This document shows positions 56,365 to 64,000 of a DNA stretch of 64,000 nt, one piece after another. Position 1 is the stretch's first letter, and the number at the start of each line of letters is the position of its first letter. Location: contig NZ_AP018689.1 of NCBI RefSeq assembly GCF_002157735.2, positions 682,001 to 746,000 of the forward strand, read 5' to 3'. The translations under genes and the position numbers were made by a program. The stretch is from Vibrio aphrogenes. Lineage in GTDB: Bacteria > Pseudomonadota > Gammaproteobacteria > Enterobacterales > Vibrionaceae. The notes beneath the pieces were generated by a model. That model had not been told where the DNA came from and searched no databases. It saw only the letters and a program-made list of their open reading frames with translations.

Positions 56365-57720
56365 CTAACGGGCAATACGATAACAAGGAGTGTATTCAGA
56401 ACCCGGTAATTTCATGCGTTGTTGCTCAACAAAGTCATTGAGTAAGGTGTCCATTTTTTCCATCAAATTACGGTCGCCATCGATAATAAATGGGCCGTGT
56501 TTTTTGATTTCACGAATGCCTTCGGATTTAACGTTACCGGCCACAATGCCAGAGAAAGCTTTACGCAAGTTCGCGGCAAGTTTTTCTGGTGGTTGTTCTA
56601 AATGCAGATCTAATGCCGCCATTGACTGGTGCGTTGGTTCAAAAGGCGCTTGGAATTCAGCCGGAATGTGCAAAGACCAGTTGAAACTATAAGCATCGCC
56701 ATGCGCTTTACGGTGCTCTTTTACTTTTGGCATGGCATCTTTTACGATGCGCGCTGCTTTAGCCGGATCACCGATAATAATTTGATAGTGTTTTTGCGCT
56801 GCAGGGCCAAGAGTATCGTGAATAAATTGATCCAAGGAGCGGAAGTAGGCTTCACTTTCTTTTGGCCCAGTTAAGACCAAAGGAAGAGGTTGGTCAGCAT
56901 TATCTGGGTGCATTAAAATACCCAAAATATACAACAGCTCTTCGGCGGTGCCCGGGCCTCCAGGGAAGATAATAATGCCATGTCCCATACGCACAAACCC
57001 TTCAAGACGCTTTTCAATATCAGGCATGATGATCAGCTCGTTCACGATAGGATTAGGCGGCTCTGCGGCAATAATGGAAGGCTCAGTTAGGCCAATATAG
57101 CGTTGATTGGTATAACGCTGCTTTGCGTGACCGACAGCGGCACCTTTCATCGGGCCTTCCATTGCACCGGGGCCACAGCCAGTACAAATATTCATTTCAC
57201 GCAGCCCTAATTCGTTACCTACTTCACGAGTGTATTGGTATTCAGTTGGGTTGATGGAGTGCCCCCCCCAGCAAACCACAAGGTTAGGTTCCATTCCGGT
57301 ATGCAGCGCTTTCGCATTTCGTAAAATGCCAAACACTAAATTGGTGATCTGAGCCGAATCGGTTAAATGTAGGCGCTGGCTATCGGCAAGGTGAACATGC
57401 AAGAAGACGATATCGCGTAATACCGAAAACAAGTGCGCTTGAATCCCTTTGATCAAAGTGCCATCAACAAAGGCATGAGCGGGAGGATCAGTTAACTCAA
57501 GTTTGATGCCTCTTTCTCGCCTCATTACTTCAATTTCAAAGGATTGGTTCAGGCTTAATAATTGCTCAGAATCATCAGTATGACTGCCAGAATTTAATAC
57601 AGCCAATGAACAGCTGCGATACAATTGATATAAGTCACTTGAAGCGGCTTTTTTGAGTTTATTGACTTCTAATTGAGAGAGTAAATCTAAACTGCCCATT
57701 GGGCTAATTTGTGTAATCAT
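56365..57720 (-). CDS. ppnN: Nucleotide 5'-monophosphate nucleosidase PpnN (YgdH)
   Basis: Cleaves purine/pyrimidine nucleoside monophosphates to base and ribose-5-phosphate; regulated by (p)ppGpp in E. coli. 451 residues (454 in E. coli). LOG-type motif [14 protein letters not shown] near residue 250 and the [17 protein letters not shown] segment near 155. N-terminal DUF4478 and C-terminal DUF3412 regions flank it. Next to xni as in E. coli. Confidence 0.94.
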   Translation of the reverse strand: MITQISPMGSLDLLSQLEVNKLKKAASSDLYQLYRSCSLAVLNSGSHTDDSEQLLSLNQSFEIEVMRRERGIKLELTDPPAHAFVDGTLIKGIQAHLFSVLRDIVFLHVHLADSQRLHLTDSAQITNLVFGILRNAKALHTGMEPNLVVCWGGHSINPTEYQYTREVGNELGLREMNICTGCGPGAMEGPMKGAAVGHAKQRYTNQRYIGLTEPSIIAAEPPNPIVNELIIMPDIEKRLEGFVRMGHGIIIFPGGPGTAEELLYILGILMHPDNADQPLPLVLTGPKESEAYFRSLDQFIHDTLGPAAQKHYQIIIGDPAKAARIVKDAMPKVKEHRKAHGDAYSFNWSLHIPAEFQAPFEPTHQSMAALDLHLEQPPEKLAANLRKAFSGIVAGNVKSEGIREIKKHGPFIIDGDRNLMEKMDTLLNDFVEQQRMKLPGSEYTPCYRIAR

Positions 57721-57841
57721 AGAATGCTCCTTTTCACCGATTAGTCGTTATGTTAGTTCGGTTAGGTGATTCCACATTACACAGGTTTGCGAAACTGCGC
57801 TACTGCTAGAGAGTAAAATTTCTCGCTAAGTTAACATGTTA

Positions 57842-57931
57842 TACCAATCGTACTAATTATCTGCTCATGCTTGCTTGTTCTCACACCTTTTCATTAGGCA
57901 ATTTCTGACCCTCTAATTAGTGTGATCGGTA
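57842..57931. repeat. TACC...GGTA short inverted-end element, copy B (90 bp)
   Basis: Left end TACCAATCGTACTAATTATC, then TGCTCATGCTTGC; right end CTAATTAGTGTGATCGGTA. The ends are imperfect inverted repeats of each other and match copies A and C. Lies between ppnN and the TPR gene, touching the end of the latter (stop at 57932). Confidence 0.78.
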
Positions 57932-60217
57932 TTATTGCTTTTCTTTAACCCCGTTATCATTTCTTAAAATGGCTTTGGCTAACTCATCATGTTGGCCAGA
58001 GGTATGGATTTTGACTAAGCCTTGCTCGACAGCTTGTTCGAAAGTCTGGCGAATTTTATTACTTGCAAAGCTTGCCGCTGGAGCGTTTTCGATTGCCGAC
58101 AAAGAAACCCAGCATTGCTCCTCATTAGGGTAACGGTCATGAATTTTTCTCGCCAGATAAATGGCCATAAATAAAATATCTATCAGATCTTTATCATTAA
58201 TCGCAGTATAGGCTCGCGGCAAGAAGGGATACTCAGCCAGCCCCATTTTGAAATGTTTGTCCATATTGGCGCAGTGCTCAAAACCATCAATCCATGTTTG
58301 TATTTTATTGAAAAAATACTCAGCAACGTTTTCTTCATTCACTTGAGGCGCAATGTACAAAAACAGGCCATCAGAAAAATGATACAAACGAGCGGGTTTA
58401 GTGATTAAGGTTCTCATGTAATCGCCAAACTGTTTTTCTATATGTAAGCCAACTTGATAGCCTTGTTTTAAATAGATATTACGTAAAAAAGGTAAATCAA
58501 ACATCACGAAATTTAACCGGTCACTCAGAGGTTCATTAATCAGCTCGCCTAAGCGCCATTGCTCAAACAACACATTACTTTTTTCTAATGATTTCGGTAG
58601 CTTAGTGTTTAGTAGCTTCAGGTTTTGTAATCCTGATCTTGGATGAGTGTATAAATCGATAGTTTGAGTTTCGAGTTCTTCACGAATTTTTTGATTGAGG
58701 TGGCCGCGATAAAGCGCGATCAACAATAAAATGAAGGCGATAAACAAAGTGATAATGGTGGCACGTTGGTACTTATTGTAGGCTTCATTGAGAATGAGTA
58801 GTTTTTCCTCTAACCCATTGTAATGAAGGGATTTTTCTATGATGTCTTTTTGTTGACGAAACACATCTTCATTGACCGCATTAAATTGCTCTTGTTGGTT
58901 TTGCCAAATGTGTAAGTACTGCTCTTTAGCATGCAGCGCTTGTTGGTATTGTTTCTTTTGTTCGTAGGCCGCTGATTGCAACTGATACGCTTGCATTTGC
59001 AATAGTTTGTTTTGCAAATTAATGGCGATACTTAAGGCCGCTTCGCTACTGGATAACGCTTGCTCGGCATTGTGTTTGGACAAAGAAAGGGCGGCTTTAA
59101 GTAGGAGGATTTCTGATTTTAAACGTTGATGTTTGGTATTAGCCGCCAGTTTTTCAGCCTGATCTAGGTAGATTTGAGCATGGGTAAAATCAAAGAGCTT
59201 TAAATAAGTGTTGGCAATATTGATATGTAATTGAATGATATAAAACTTATCGGAGCGGTTAGGTTCATTGTCTAATACATTCAAATAATTGACTAAAGCC
59301 AAGTTATATTTGCCTTGGTTATAATAAGTGTCCGCCATGAGTTTTACGGTGGCAGCTAAAGCGCTCGAGGTTGGGTAATTATCGTAAAAATCGGCGGCTT
59401 CCGTGGCGTGTTCAATGGCTTTATCAAACACATGACGAGAGTAAAATAGTTCCGATAACAACAGGTTGGTTCTTGCCAATTCAATGCTGTCACTTTCTTT
59501 GATAGCAAGCCAGTAGGTAGTCAGTAACTCTGTTAATGAATCATCGTACTCATCTTGATTTAAGTAATATTGACCTAGACGTAAATGGTAATCGATGGTT
59601 AAAGAGGTTGATGGCTCACTATTTAGAGACTGAAGAGCCTGTTGAAATGCCGCTTTGGTACGCACTTTATCGCCAGTGCTAGCATGGATTTCAGCTCGCA
59701 ACATGTAAATTTGGTAAAGCGTTTCTTGCTGCCAACTTTTATTGGTCGCTTCTTTTTCGACTTGTTCGGCCAAATCATCAATCAAAGGTGTGATTTGATG
59801 AGGGTCTTTATGGGCACGCCATAACAGTTCGATATGGATAAACTTACTGCTTAAAAGCGGCTGTATAATATTATATTGCTGGGCCAAGATTTCAGCTTGT
59901 TGGATGGCAGAAAAAGCATCTTGCGGGGCATGCAGTTCAAAATAAGAACACGCCATAATTTGTAGCGCTTCTACCGACGAAGATGGCGTTCGGATGGTAT
60001 TCTCACTGCCTTCTCTTGAGATGGTGTAGTCTTGGCTCTTAGTCGATACCAGTTTTCTTTTACTCATAAATTGCTGAGTGATACTGAGTGATTGCTCTGG
60101 GTTGATGGTCAGTAATTTATGCGCTTCGTTTAAGATAGGAGAAAGGTAGACCTTAGCTTGAATAGCTGAGCTGAACATCAGTATGAAAGCGATACAGAGC
60201 CAAAAGGTCTTTTTCAT
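57932..60217 (-). CDS. Periplasmic TPR protein with a degenerate GGDEF-like domain
   Basis: 761 residues. Signal peptide (about 1-21, SSAIQA), then about 430 residues of helical TPR-type repeats (ALVNYLNVLDNEPNRS, AQIYLDQAEKLA, QALHAKEQYL), a membrane segment near residue 490 (IITLFIAFILLLIALYRG), and a cytosolic C-terminal part aligned by pattern to GGDEF: HPRSGLQNLKLL in place of DPLTGLxNRR, FDLPFLRNIYLKQGYQVG for the FxxxND segment, and FSDGLFLYI where RGGDEF should be. The active-site residues are missing, so it probably does not make c-di-GMP. Receptor role inferred. Confidence 0.75.
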   Translation of the reverse strand: MKKTFWLCIAFILMFSSAIQAKVYLSPILNEAHKLLTINPEQSLSITQQFMSKRKLVSTKSQDYTISREGSENTIRTPSSSVEALQIMACSYFELHAPQDAFSAIQQAEILAQQYNIIQPLLSSKFIHIELLWRAHKDPHQITPLIDDLAEQVEKEATNKSWQQETLYQIYMLRAEIHASTGDKVRTKAAFQQALQSLNSEPSTSLTIDYHLRLGQYYLNQDEYDDSLTELLTTYWLAIKESDSIELARTNLLLSELFYSRHVFDKAIEHATEAADFYDNYPTSSALAATVKLMADTYYNQGKYNLALVNYLNVLDNEPNRSDKFYIIQLHINIANTYLKLFDFTHAQIYLDQAEKLAANTKHQRLKSEILLLKAALSLSKHNAEQALSSSEAALSIAINLQNKLLQMQAYQLQSAAYEQKKQYQQALHAKEQYLHIWQNQQEQFNAVNEDVFRQQKDIIEKSLHYNGLEEKLLILNEAYNKYQRATIITLFIAFILLLIALYRGHLNQKIREELETQTIDLYTHPRSGLQNLKLLNTKLPKSLEKSNVLFEQWRLGELINEPLSDRLNFVMFDLPFLRNIYLKQGYQVGLHIEKQFGDYMRTLITKPARLYHFSDGLFLYIAPQVNEENVAEYFFNKIQTWIDGFEHCANMDKHFKMGLAEYPFLPRAYTAINDKDLIDILFMAIYLARKIHDRYPNEEQCWVSLSAIENAPAASFASNKIRQTFEQAVEQGLVKIHTSGQHDELAKAILRNDNGVKEKQ

Positions 60218-60325
60218 GGGAGTATTATCTCTATCTAAAGCGGGAAAGTTATTATTCTAACATGAGTGAAGTCAGCTGCGCAGTCACAGCTCACTTCATT
60301 TCAGCTCAGCTCATTGGTCGGTGAG

Positions 60326-61192
60326 TTATTGACGCGCCATTCGAGCCATTTGTTGTGGACGCAAAGCGTGATTAGAACGGAATGGGTTAATATCTAACCC
60401 CCCACGTCGGGTATAACGAGCATAGACGCTGAGCTTGTCTGGTTGACAATATTTCATAATGTCACAGAAAATACGTTCCACACATTGTTCATGAAATTCG
60501 TTGTGCTCACGGAACGACACTAAGTAGCGCAACAAGGCTTCTTGGTCGATGGGTTTACCTGAATATTCAATTTCAACACTGCCCCAATCGGGTTGATTGG
60601 TGATCAAGCAATTTGATTTTAGTAAATGGCTGTGTAAGCACTCCGTTACCATACCGTCATGAGTGGCACCGTCAAGATAAGCGTCATTAAATTGATAACT
60701 ATCTATCTCAATATCTTGGTGATCAATACATTGTCCTTGCATGGTCACAATCGGTTGTTGGGTGTAATCGTCAAGAGGGCGTAATACGACTTCGACGTTT
60801 TCTCCGGCGCATTGAGATAAATCACGAGCGATGGTTTCTTGAACTTGCTGCCAATGCTCAAAGCGGGTTTGATTAAAACTGTTGAGATACAATTTAAATG
60901 ATTTGGATTCAATTAAGTTAGGGCTAGTGACGGGCAAAATCACATCGCCAATTGCAACTTGTGGTAGCCCTTTAGTGTTTAACCAAGATAATTCATACAA
61001 AGTCCAAATATCACCACCAGAAAACGGCAAGGACGCATTATCGGCAAGGCCAAGATCATTGCGGTTTAAACTGCGTGGAACCGGTTGAAGTAGAGTTGGA
61101 TCATAATCGTGACGATATTCGGTGGCTTGACCTAATGTTAATCCTTGCAATTCTTTGGCATTAGCATATTTTGTCTGCGTTGAATGGGACAT
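60326..61192 (-). CDS. queF: NADPH-dependent 7-cyano-7-deazaguanine reductase QueF
   Basis: Reduces preQ0 to preQ1 for queuosine. 288 residues, the long YqcD-type with two T-fold halves. Active Cys in [17 protein letters not shown] (near 195), Glu in [14 protein letters not shown] (near 235), and NADPH motif [17 protein letters not shown] in the first half (near 95). Divergent from syd. Confidence 0.96.
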   Translation of the reverse strand: MSHSTQTKYANAKELQGLTLGQATEYRHDYDPTLLQPVPRSLNRNDLGLADNASLPFSGGDIWTLYELSWLNTKGLPQVAIGDVILPVTSPNLIESKSFKLYLNSFNQTRFEHWQQVQETIARDLSQCAGENVEVVLRPLDDYTQQPIVTMQGQCIDHQDIEIDSYQFNDAYLDGATHDGMVTECLHSHLLKSNCLITNQPDWGSVEIEYSGKPIDQEALLRYLVSFREHNEFHEQCVERIFCDIMKYCQPDKLSVYARYTRRGGLDINPFRSNHALRPQQMARMARQ

Positions 61193-61273
61193 AGCGTAAT
61201 CTCGTTAAAATACTTTCTAAAAAATGCGCAAATAGTACTGAATCCAATCGTTACTGTCATCATGGAGTCTTCA

Positions 61274-61822
61274 ATGAATCACAATATCGCCCAAGCATTG
61301 GCTGTTTTAACTTCTGAATTTGTCGATAAGTGGCAGCAGGCTTATCACAGTTTGCCACTGGCTAATGAAATGGAAGGATTACCATCCCCTTGTGTGCAAC
61401 CTACTTCGGATCAGCATAACATCGAATGGCTGCCTCAAGAACGCGATGACGTGGCAGATTTTAGCGCATTAGAGCGTGGGATCGAATTATTGATCCATCC
61501 CGATATTAAAGCCTTTTATGGCTCTCAATACAGTGCCGATCTTACGGCATCTTGGCAAGGCAAACCATTTACCTTGTTACAAGTATGGAGTGATGAGGAT
61601 TTTATTCGCTTACAAGAAAATATTTTAGGTCATTTAGTGACGCAGCGTCGTCTTAAATTAAAACCCACTGTTTTTATTGGTACTACGGATGCTGAACTTG
61701 ATGTGATTTCGATCTGCAATATCAGTGGTGAGGTGATTTTGGAGCGTTTAGGAACCAATAAACGTGACGTGTTATGTTCGAATGTTGAACAATTTTTATT
61801 ACAGTGCCAAGCCGAAGTGTAG
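61274..61822 (+). CDS. syd: SecY-interacting protein Syd
   Basis: 182 residues from the ATG at 61274 (GGAG six bases before), equal to E. coli Syd (181). MNHNIAQALAVLTSEFVDKW, then WLPQERDDVADFSALERGIEL and IKAFYGSQYSADL. Cytosolic membrane-associated protein binding SecY. An earlier ATG at 61184 would overlap the queF start region and is not conserved. Confidence 0.93.
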   Translation: MNHNIAQALAVLTSEFVDKWQQAYHSLPLANEMEGLPSPCVQPTSDQHNIEWLPQERDDVADFSALERGIELLIHPDIKAFYGSQYSADLTASWQGKPFTLLQVWSDEDFIRLQENILGHLVTQRRLKLKPTVFIGTTDAELDVISICNISGEVILERLGTNKRDVLCSNVEQFLLQCQAEV

Positions 61823-61834
61823 TTGGAGTTTTAC

Positions 61835-62620
61835 GTGTACGTTGTTGAGTTACGATTTGAGTGTTTTGATAATACCACCATTGCCGCCGTTGAAAAATCG
61901 ATTAACGGATTGTTAGATGCTTTGCGTTATAACGGGCAAATTTTAGGTCGAGAGTTTCCGATTATTATTGGTGAAGGTGAGTTTCGTGCTCGATTAATTT
62001 GCCCAGAAGCCGATAGCTTGCATGCAGATTATCATTCCGATTATGTCAAAGTGTGTTTGCAGAGACTGACCGAAGCGAAAGTGCTTGCGCCCAAAGTGAA
62101 GGTCTTAGGGCAAGATCTCAACTCAGAGCAAACGGTCGCATTTGATGAGGCGGAAAAACCAAGCTGGCAAGTGCTTTATACCACTTATGTGCATTCTTGC
62201 TCTCCATTACGATGTGGCGATACCTTCCGGCCGATCCCGCTTTATCATAATCCACCCACCTTAAATGGCGATCATAAATCGATTGTGAAATGGCAAACAG
62301 AGTGGCAAGCCTGCGATGAAATTCAAATGGCAGGTGCTTGCCAAGCCGAACATGCCGCCCTGCGAGAAATCGCTCAAGTGGACAGTGACCTGTTTCGTCG
62401 TGGTTGGGACTTACGTGGACGCTTAGAGTTCATGACCAAGATCCCGACGTATTACTATTTGTATCGAGTAGGAGGGCAGAGTTTACAAGCTGAACAACAA
62501 CGACCATGCCCACGCTGCGGTGGGGAATGGAAGTTGGCGGAACCCCTGCATGACATTTTTCATTTCAAATGTGATGAATGCCGAATTGTGTCGAATTTGT
62601 CGTGGGATTTTTTAAAATAG
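61835..62620 (+). CDS. DUF2310 zinc-ribbon protein
   Basis: 261 residues from a GTG at 61835 with GGAG eight bases upstream; a TTG at 61823 is in frame but sits right after the syd stop. C-terminal zinc ribbon CPRCGGEWKL...FKCDECRIVSNLS (two CxxC). Two extra Cys near HSCSPLRCGDTF. The family (DUF2310) follows syd in vibrios; function unknown, perhaps nucleic-acid binding. Its stop TAG is the first unit of the heptamer repeat that follows. Confidence 0.85.
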   Translation: MYVVELRFECFDNTTIAAVEKSINGLLDALRYNGQILGREFPIIIGEGEFRARLICPEADSLHADYHSDYVKVCLQRLTEAKVLAPKVKVLGQDLNSEQTVAFDEAEKPSWQVLYTTYVHSCSPLRCGDTFRPIPLYHNPPTLNGDHKSIVKWQTEWQACDEIQMAGACQAEHAALREIAQVDSDLFRRGWDLRGRLEFMTKIPTYYYLYRVGGQSLQAEQQRPCPRCGGEWKLAEPLHDIFHFKCDECRIVSNLSWDFLK

Positions 62621-62645
62621 TGGCTAGTGGCTAGTGGCTAGTTAT
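62618..62645. repeat. 7-bp repeat, TAGTGGC, three units and a degenerate fourth
   Basis: TAGTGGC at 62618, 62625 and 62632, then TAGTTAT. The first TAG is the stop codon of the DUF2310 gene. Confidence 0.9.
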
Positions 62646-62659
62646 TAGGGACGAGTAAC

Positions 62660-63109
62660 CTAGTTGCCTCTTCTGGCTAAAATTCGATCCAAATGATTTG
62701 CAAATTCACGTTTATCGGTTTGCGATAAAGGCGCTGGGCCACCACTTTGTAGGCCGCTAGAGCGCATAGTATCCATAAAATCACGGATGTTTAAACGTGC
62801 TTTTATGGTGTCTTTAGTATAAAGCTCGCCACGTGAGCTGAGCGCTTGGCCACCTTTGGTGATCACTTCATCGGCCAGTGGAATGTCTGAGGTGATCACC
62901 AGATCCCCGCTTTCCACACGGCGCACAATTTCATTATCAGCAATATCAAAACCACTTTCGACTTGCACACTATGAATATTATTACGTTTCGGCACCGGGA
63001 CTAAGTGATTGGCAATGAAGGTGGTTGTGATGCCGGTGCGTTCAGCCGCGCGACAAATGGTTTCACGGATGGTCTTTGGACAGGCATCGGCATCAACCCA
63101 AATTTTCAT
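62660..63109 (-). CDS. yaiI: YaiI/YqxD family protein (UPF0178)
   Basis: 149 residues, [18 protein letters not shown] is the family signature (PIN-like Asp start), followed by [12 protein letters not shown] and the conserved [19 protein letters not shown]. Function unknown; fold is nuclease-like. One base after the stop of the upstream gene (63111), so co-transcribed. Confidence 0.93.
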   Translation of the reverse strand: MKIWVDADACPKTIRETICRAAERTGITTTFIANHLVPVPKRNNIHSVQVESGFDIADNEIVRRVESGDLVITSDIPLADEVITKGGQALSSRGELYTKDTIKARLNIRDFMDTMRSSGLQSGGPAPLSQTDKREFANHLDRILARRGN

Positions 63110-63110
63110 A

Positions 63111-63392
63111 TTATTTCCTTTCTAATTGTTCTAAACGTGCGGTTAAGGCTTGAACTTGCGCTTCGAGTTGAGCGATTCGTTCTTCGACAGAGTGTGCCGT
63201 TTGTGGGACGGCAACTTCGACCTTAGGCACGTTATTGGAGGTTTTCCATGATTTTAATGTGGTAATAATTGCTGGCATGGGAACCGGAATGGATAATCGG
63301 GCTTTGATCAGTGCGACAGTGGGTTCTTTACCTTCAGCACTGATTGAGGTTAAAACGCGGTGTAGCTCTTCGGTGACATTCTGAGTTTGCAT
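63111..63392 (-). CDS. Small hypothetical protein, helical with C-terminal coiled coil
   Basis: 93 residues. N-terminal about 45 residues ([29 protein letters not shown]) look like a helix-turn-helix of the KfrA N-terminal type; the C-terminal [22 protein letters not shown] has Leu heptads typical of a coiled coil. I do not recognise it with certainty. Between DUF3301 (11-bp gap) and yaiI, same strand; may be a DNA-binding protein. Confidence 0.6.
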   Translation of the reverse strand: MQTQNVTEELHRVLTSISAEGKEPTVALIKARLSIPVPMPAIITTLKSWKTSNNVPKVEVAVPQTAHSVEERIAQLEAQVQALTARLEQLERK

Positions 63393-63403
63393 GGGATCAT
63401 CCT

Positions 63404-63718
63404 TTAAAAATCGTTATCCACTAGGCGATAAGGTGGCAGCATAAACTTCGCCGCTTTGAAACCGATCATGATCATTCGCCCTTGATAATAATCATCGCCG
63501 CGGGCTGAAAATTCAAATTGATAGAGTGAGTGAAAACACAGGCGTCCATCGGGTAAGCGAAATTGATAACGCAACAAGGAAACAGACAGTACTTGTAGAT
63601 CTAATTGATCACAATGACGTTTAATGGCGTGATGTGCGATCTCCGATTGTCTGCGTTGTTGCCAAAACAGAAACGCGATCAAAACCACTAAAAGGATCAT
63701 CAATAGGTCCGTTATCAT
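63404..63718 (-). CDS. DUF3301 membrane-anchored protein
   Basis: 104 residues: one N-terminal membrane segment (LLMILLVVLIAFLFWQQRRQSE), then a small domain with HCDQLDLQVLSVSLLRYQFR and LYQFEFSARGDDYY. Pattern fits DUF3301, found in vibrios near the syd-truC region. Function unknown. Confidence 0.8.
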   Translation of the reverse strand: MITDLLMILLVVLIAFLFWQQRRQSEIAHHAIKRHCDQLDLQVLSVSLLRYQFRLPDGRLCFHSLYQFEFSARGDDYYQGRMIMIGFKAAKFMLPPYRLVDNDF

Positions 63719-63741
63719 TGTTACATGCTCTTTGTTGTCGG

Positions 63742-64000
63742 TTAACGTGCTTTGGTTTGTTGTTGCAAAGCATATAGCGCATTGGCCAGTTCTGGACTTG
63801 GAGTATGGCTTAATAGTGGTAAAAAAGTAAAACGCAGTTCGGGGATCATGACTAAATCGGCAAATAATTGATTGAACAAGGTTTGGTTGTTGGTTTGTGC
63901 CAAGCGTAATAAGAATTTACCGGCGCGAGCTTCGGTATTTAATTGGGCCCAACAACGACCAGCTATGGCGATTAATATTTCACTATGACTTAATTCAGCT
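63742..64000 (-). CDS. C-terminal part of an unidentified gene (perhaps DUF3549 family)
   Basis: A frame without stops runs from the window edge to TAA at 63742 on the minus strand, about 86 residues, ending LANALYALQQQTKAR. It is helical and Leu/Ala rich (ELSHSEILIAIAGRCWAQL). Place upstream of DUF3301 suggests the DUF3549 gene found there in other vibrios, but I cannot confirm from this fragment. The start lies beyond the window. Confidence 0.45.
   Translation of the reverse strand, partial: AELSHSEILIAIAGRCWAQLNTEARAGKFLLRLAQTNNQTLFNQLFADLVMIPELRFTFLPLLSHTPSPELANALYALQQQTKAR

Overview
The window is a stretch of core chromosome from a member of the Vibrionaceae, most likely Vibrio or a close relative. 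The assignment rests on gene content and order: grpE-dnaK-dnaJ beside a minor pilin cluster, proS-trmO-metQIN-gmhB, nrdR-ribD-ribE-ribBA-ribH-nusB-thiL-pgpA, xseB-ispA-dxs, and gcvA-ygdD-rlmM with xni, ppnN, queF and syd nearby. It also rests on several families common in vibrios (DUF2860, DUF3622, DUF2310, DUF3301). Base composition is AT-leaning and even. I see no rRNA, tRNA, prophage, insertion sequence, CRISPR array or defence island.

Layout: 1-5.0 kb holds the start of nadK (cut by the window edge, minus strand) and the heat-shock set grpE, dnaK, dnaJ, with clear sigma-32 promoters before grpE and dnaK. 5.2-8.6 kb is a type IV minor pilin cluster. 8.7-16.6 kb has tadA, a 45-residue basic small protein, mltF, purL behind a PurR operator, a YceI protein and a DUF3622 protein. 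16.7-21.9 kb has an unusual RecQ-family helicase, a GreA/B-like protein, envelope proteins of families DUF2884 and DUF2860, and the small proteins DUF4250 and YaeP. 22-29 kb has proS, trmO, the zinc-free ribosomal protein pair rpmE2-rpmJ2 under a Zur box, metNIQ with a MetJ operator and a long leader, and gmhB.

29.6-36.3 kb is a five-gene peptide ABC importer resembling YejABEF (ATPase split in two), ending in a lysozyme-inhibitor-like lipoprotein. 36.4-39.5 kb has a YitT membrane protein, glyA with a PurR operator, and a small lipoprotein. 39.8-49.6 kb has riboflavin, thiamine, phospholipid and isoprenoid genes. 50-55.2 kb has thiI, the sRNA gene gcvB opposite gcvA, and gcvA-hydrolase-ygdD-rlmM. 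55.3-64 kb has xni, ppnN, a TPR protein with a degenerate GGDEF domain, queF, syd, and small conserved hypothetical genes to the window end.

The main structure not explained by genes is repetitive. First, three copies of a short element ending TACC...GGTA (21950-22024, 37333-37491, 57842-57931) share both termini but have different interiors; one lies in the glyA leader. Second, many intergenic spacers carry short tandem repeats that nearly all have a 7-bp period with CTAG/CGAG-type cores, some of which reach into genes and supply their stop codons. Otherwise the window is housekeeping DNA; the more interesting leads are the RecQ domain order, the GGDEF-like receptor, the RibBA with a dead second domain, the peptide importer/lysozyme-inhibitor operon, and candidate leader peptides before purL and yejB.
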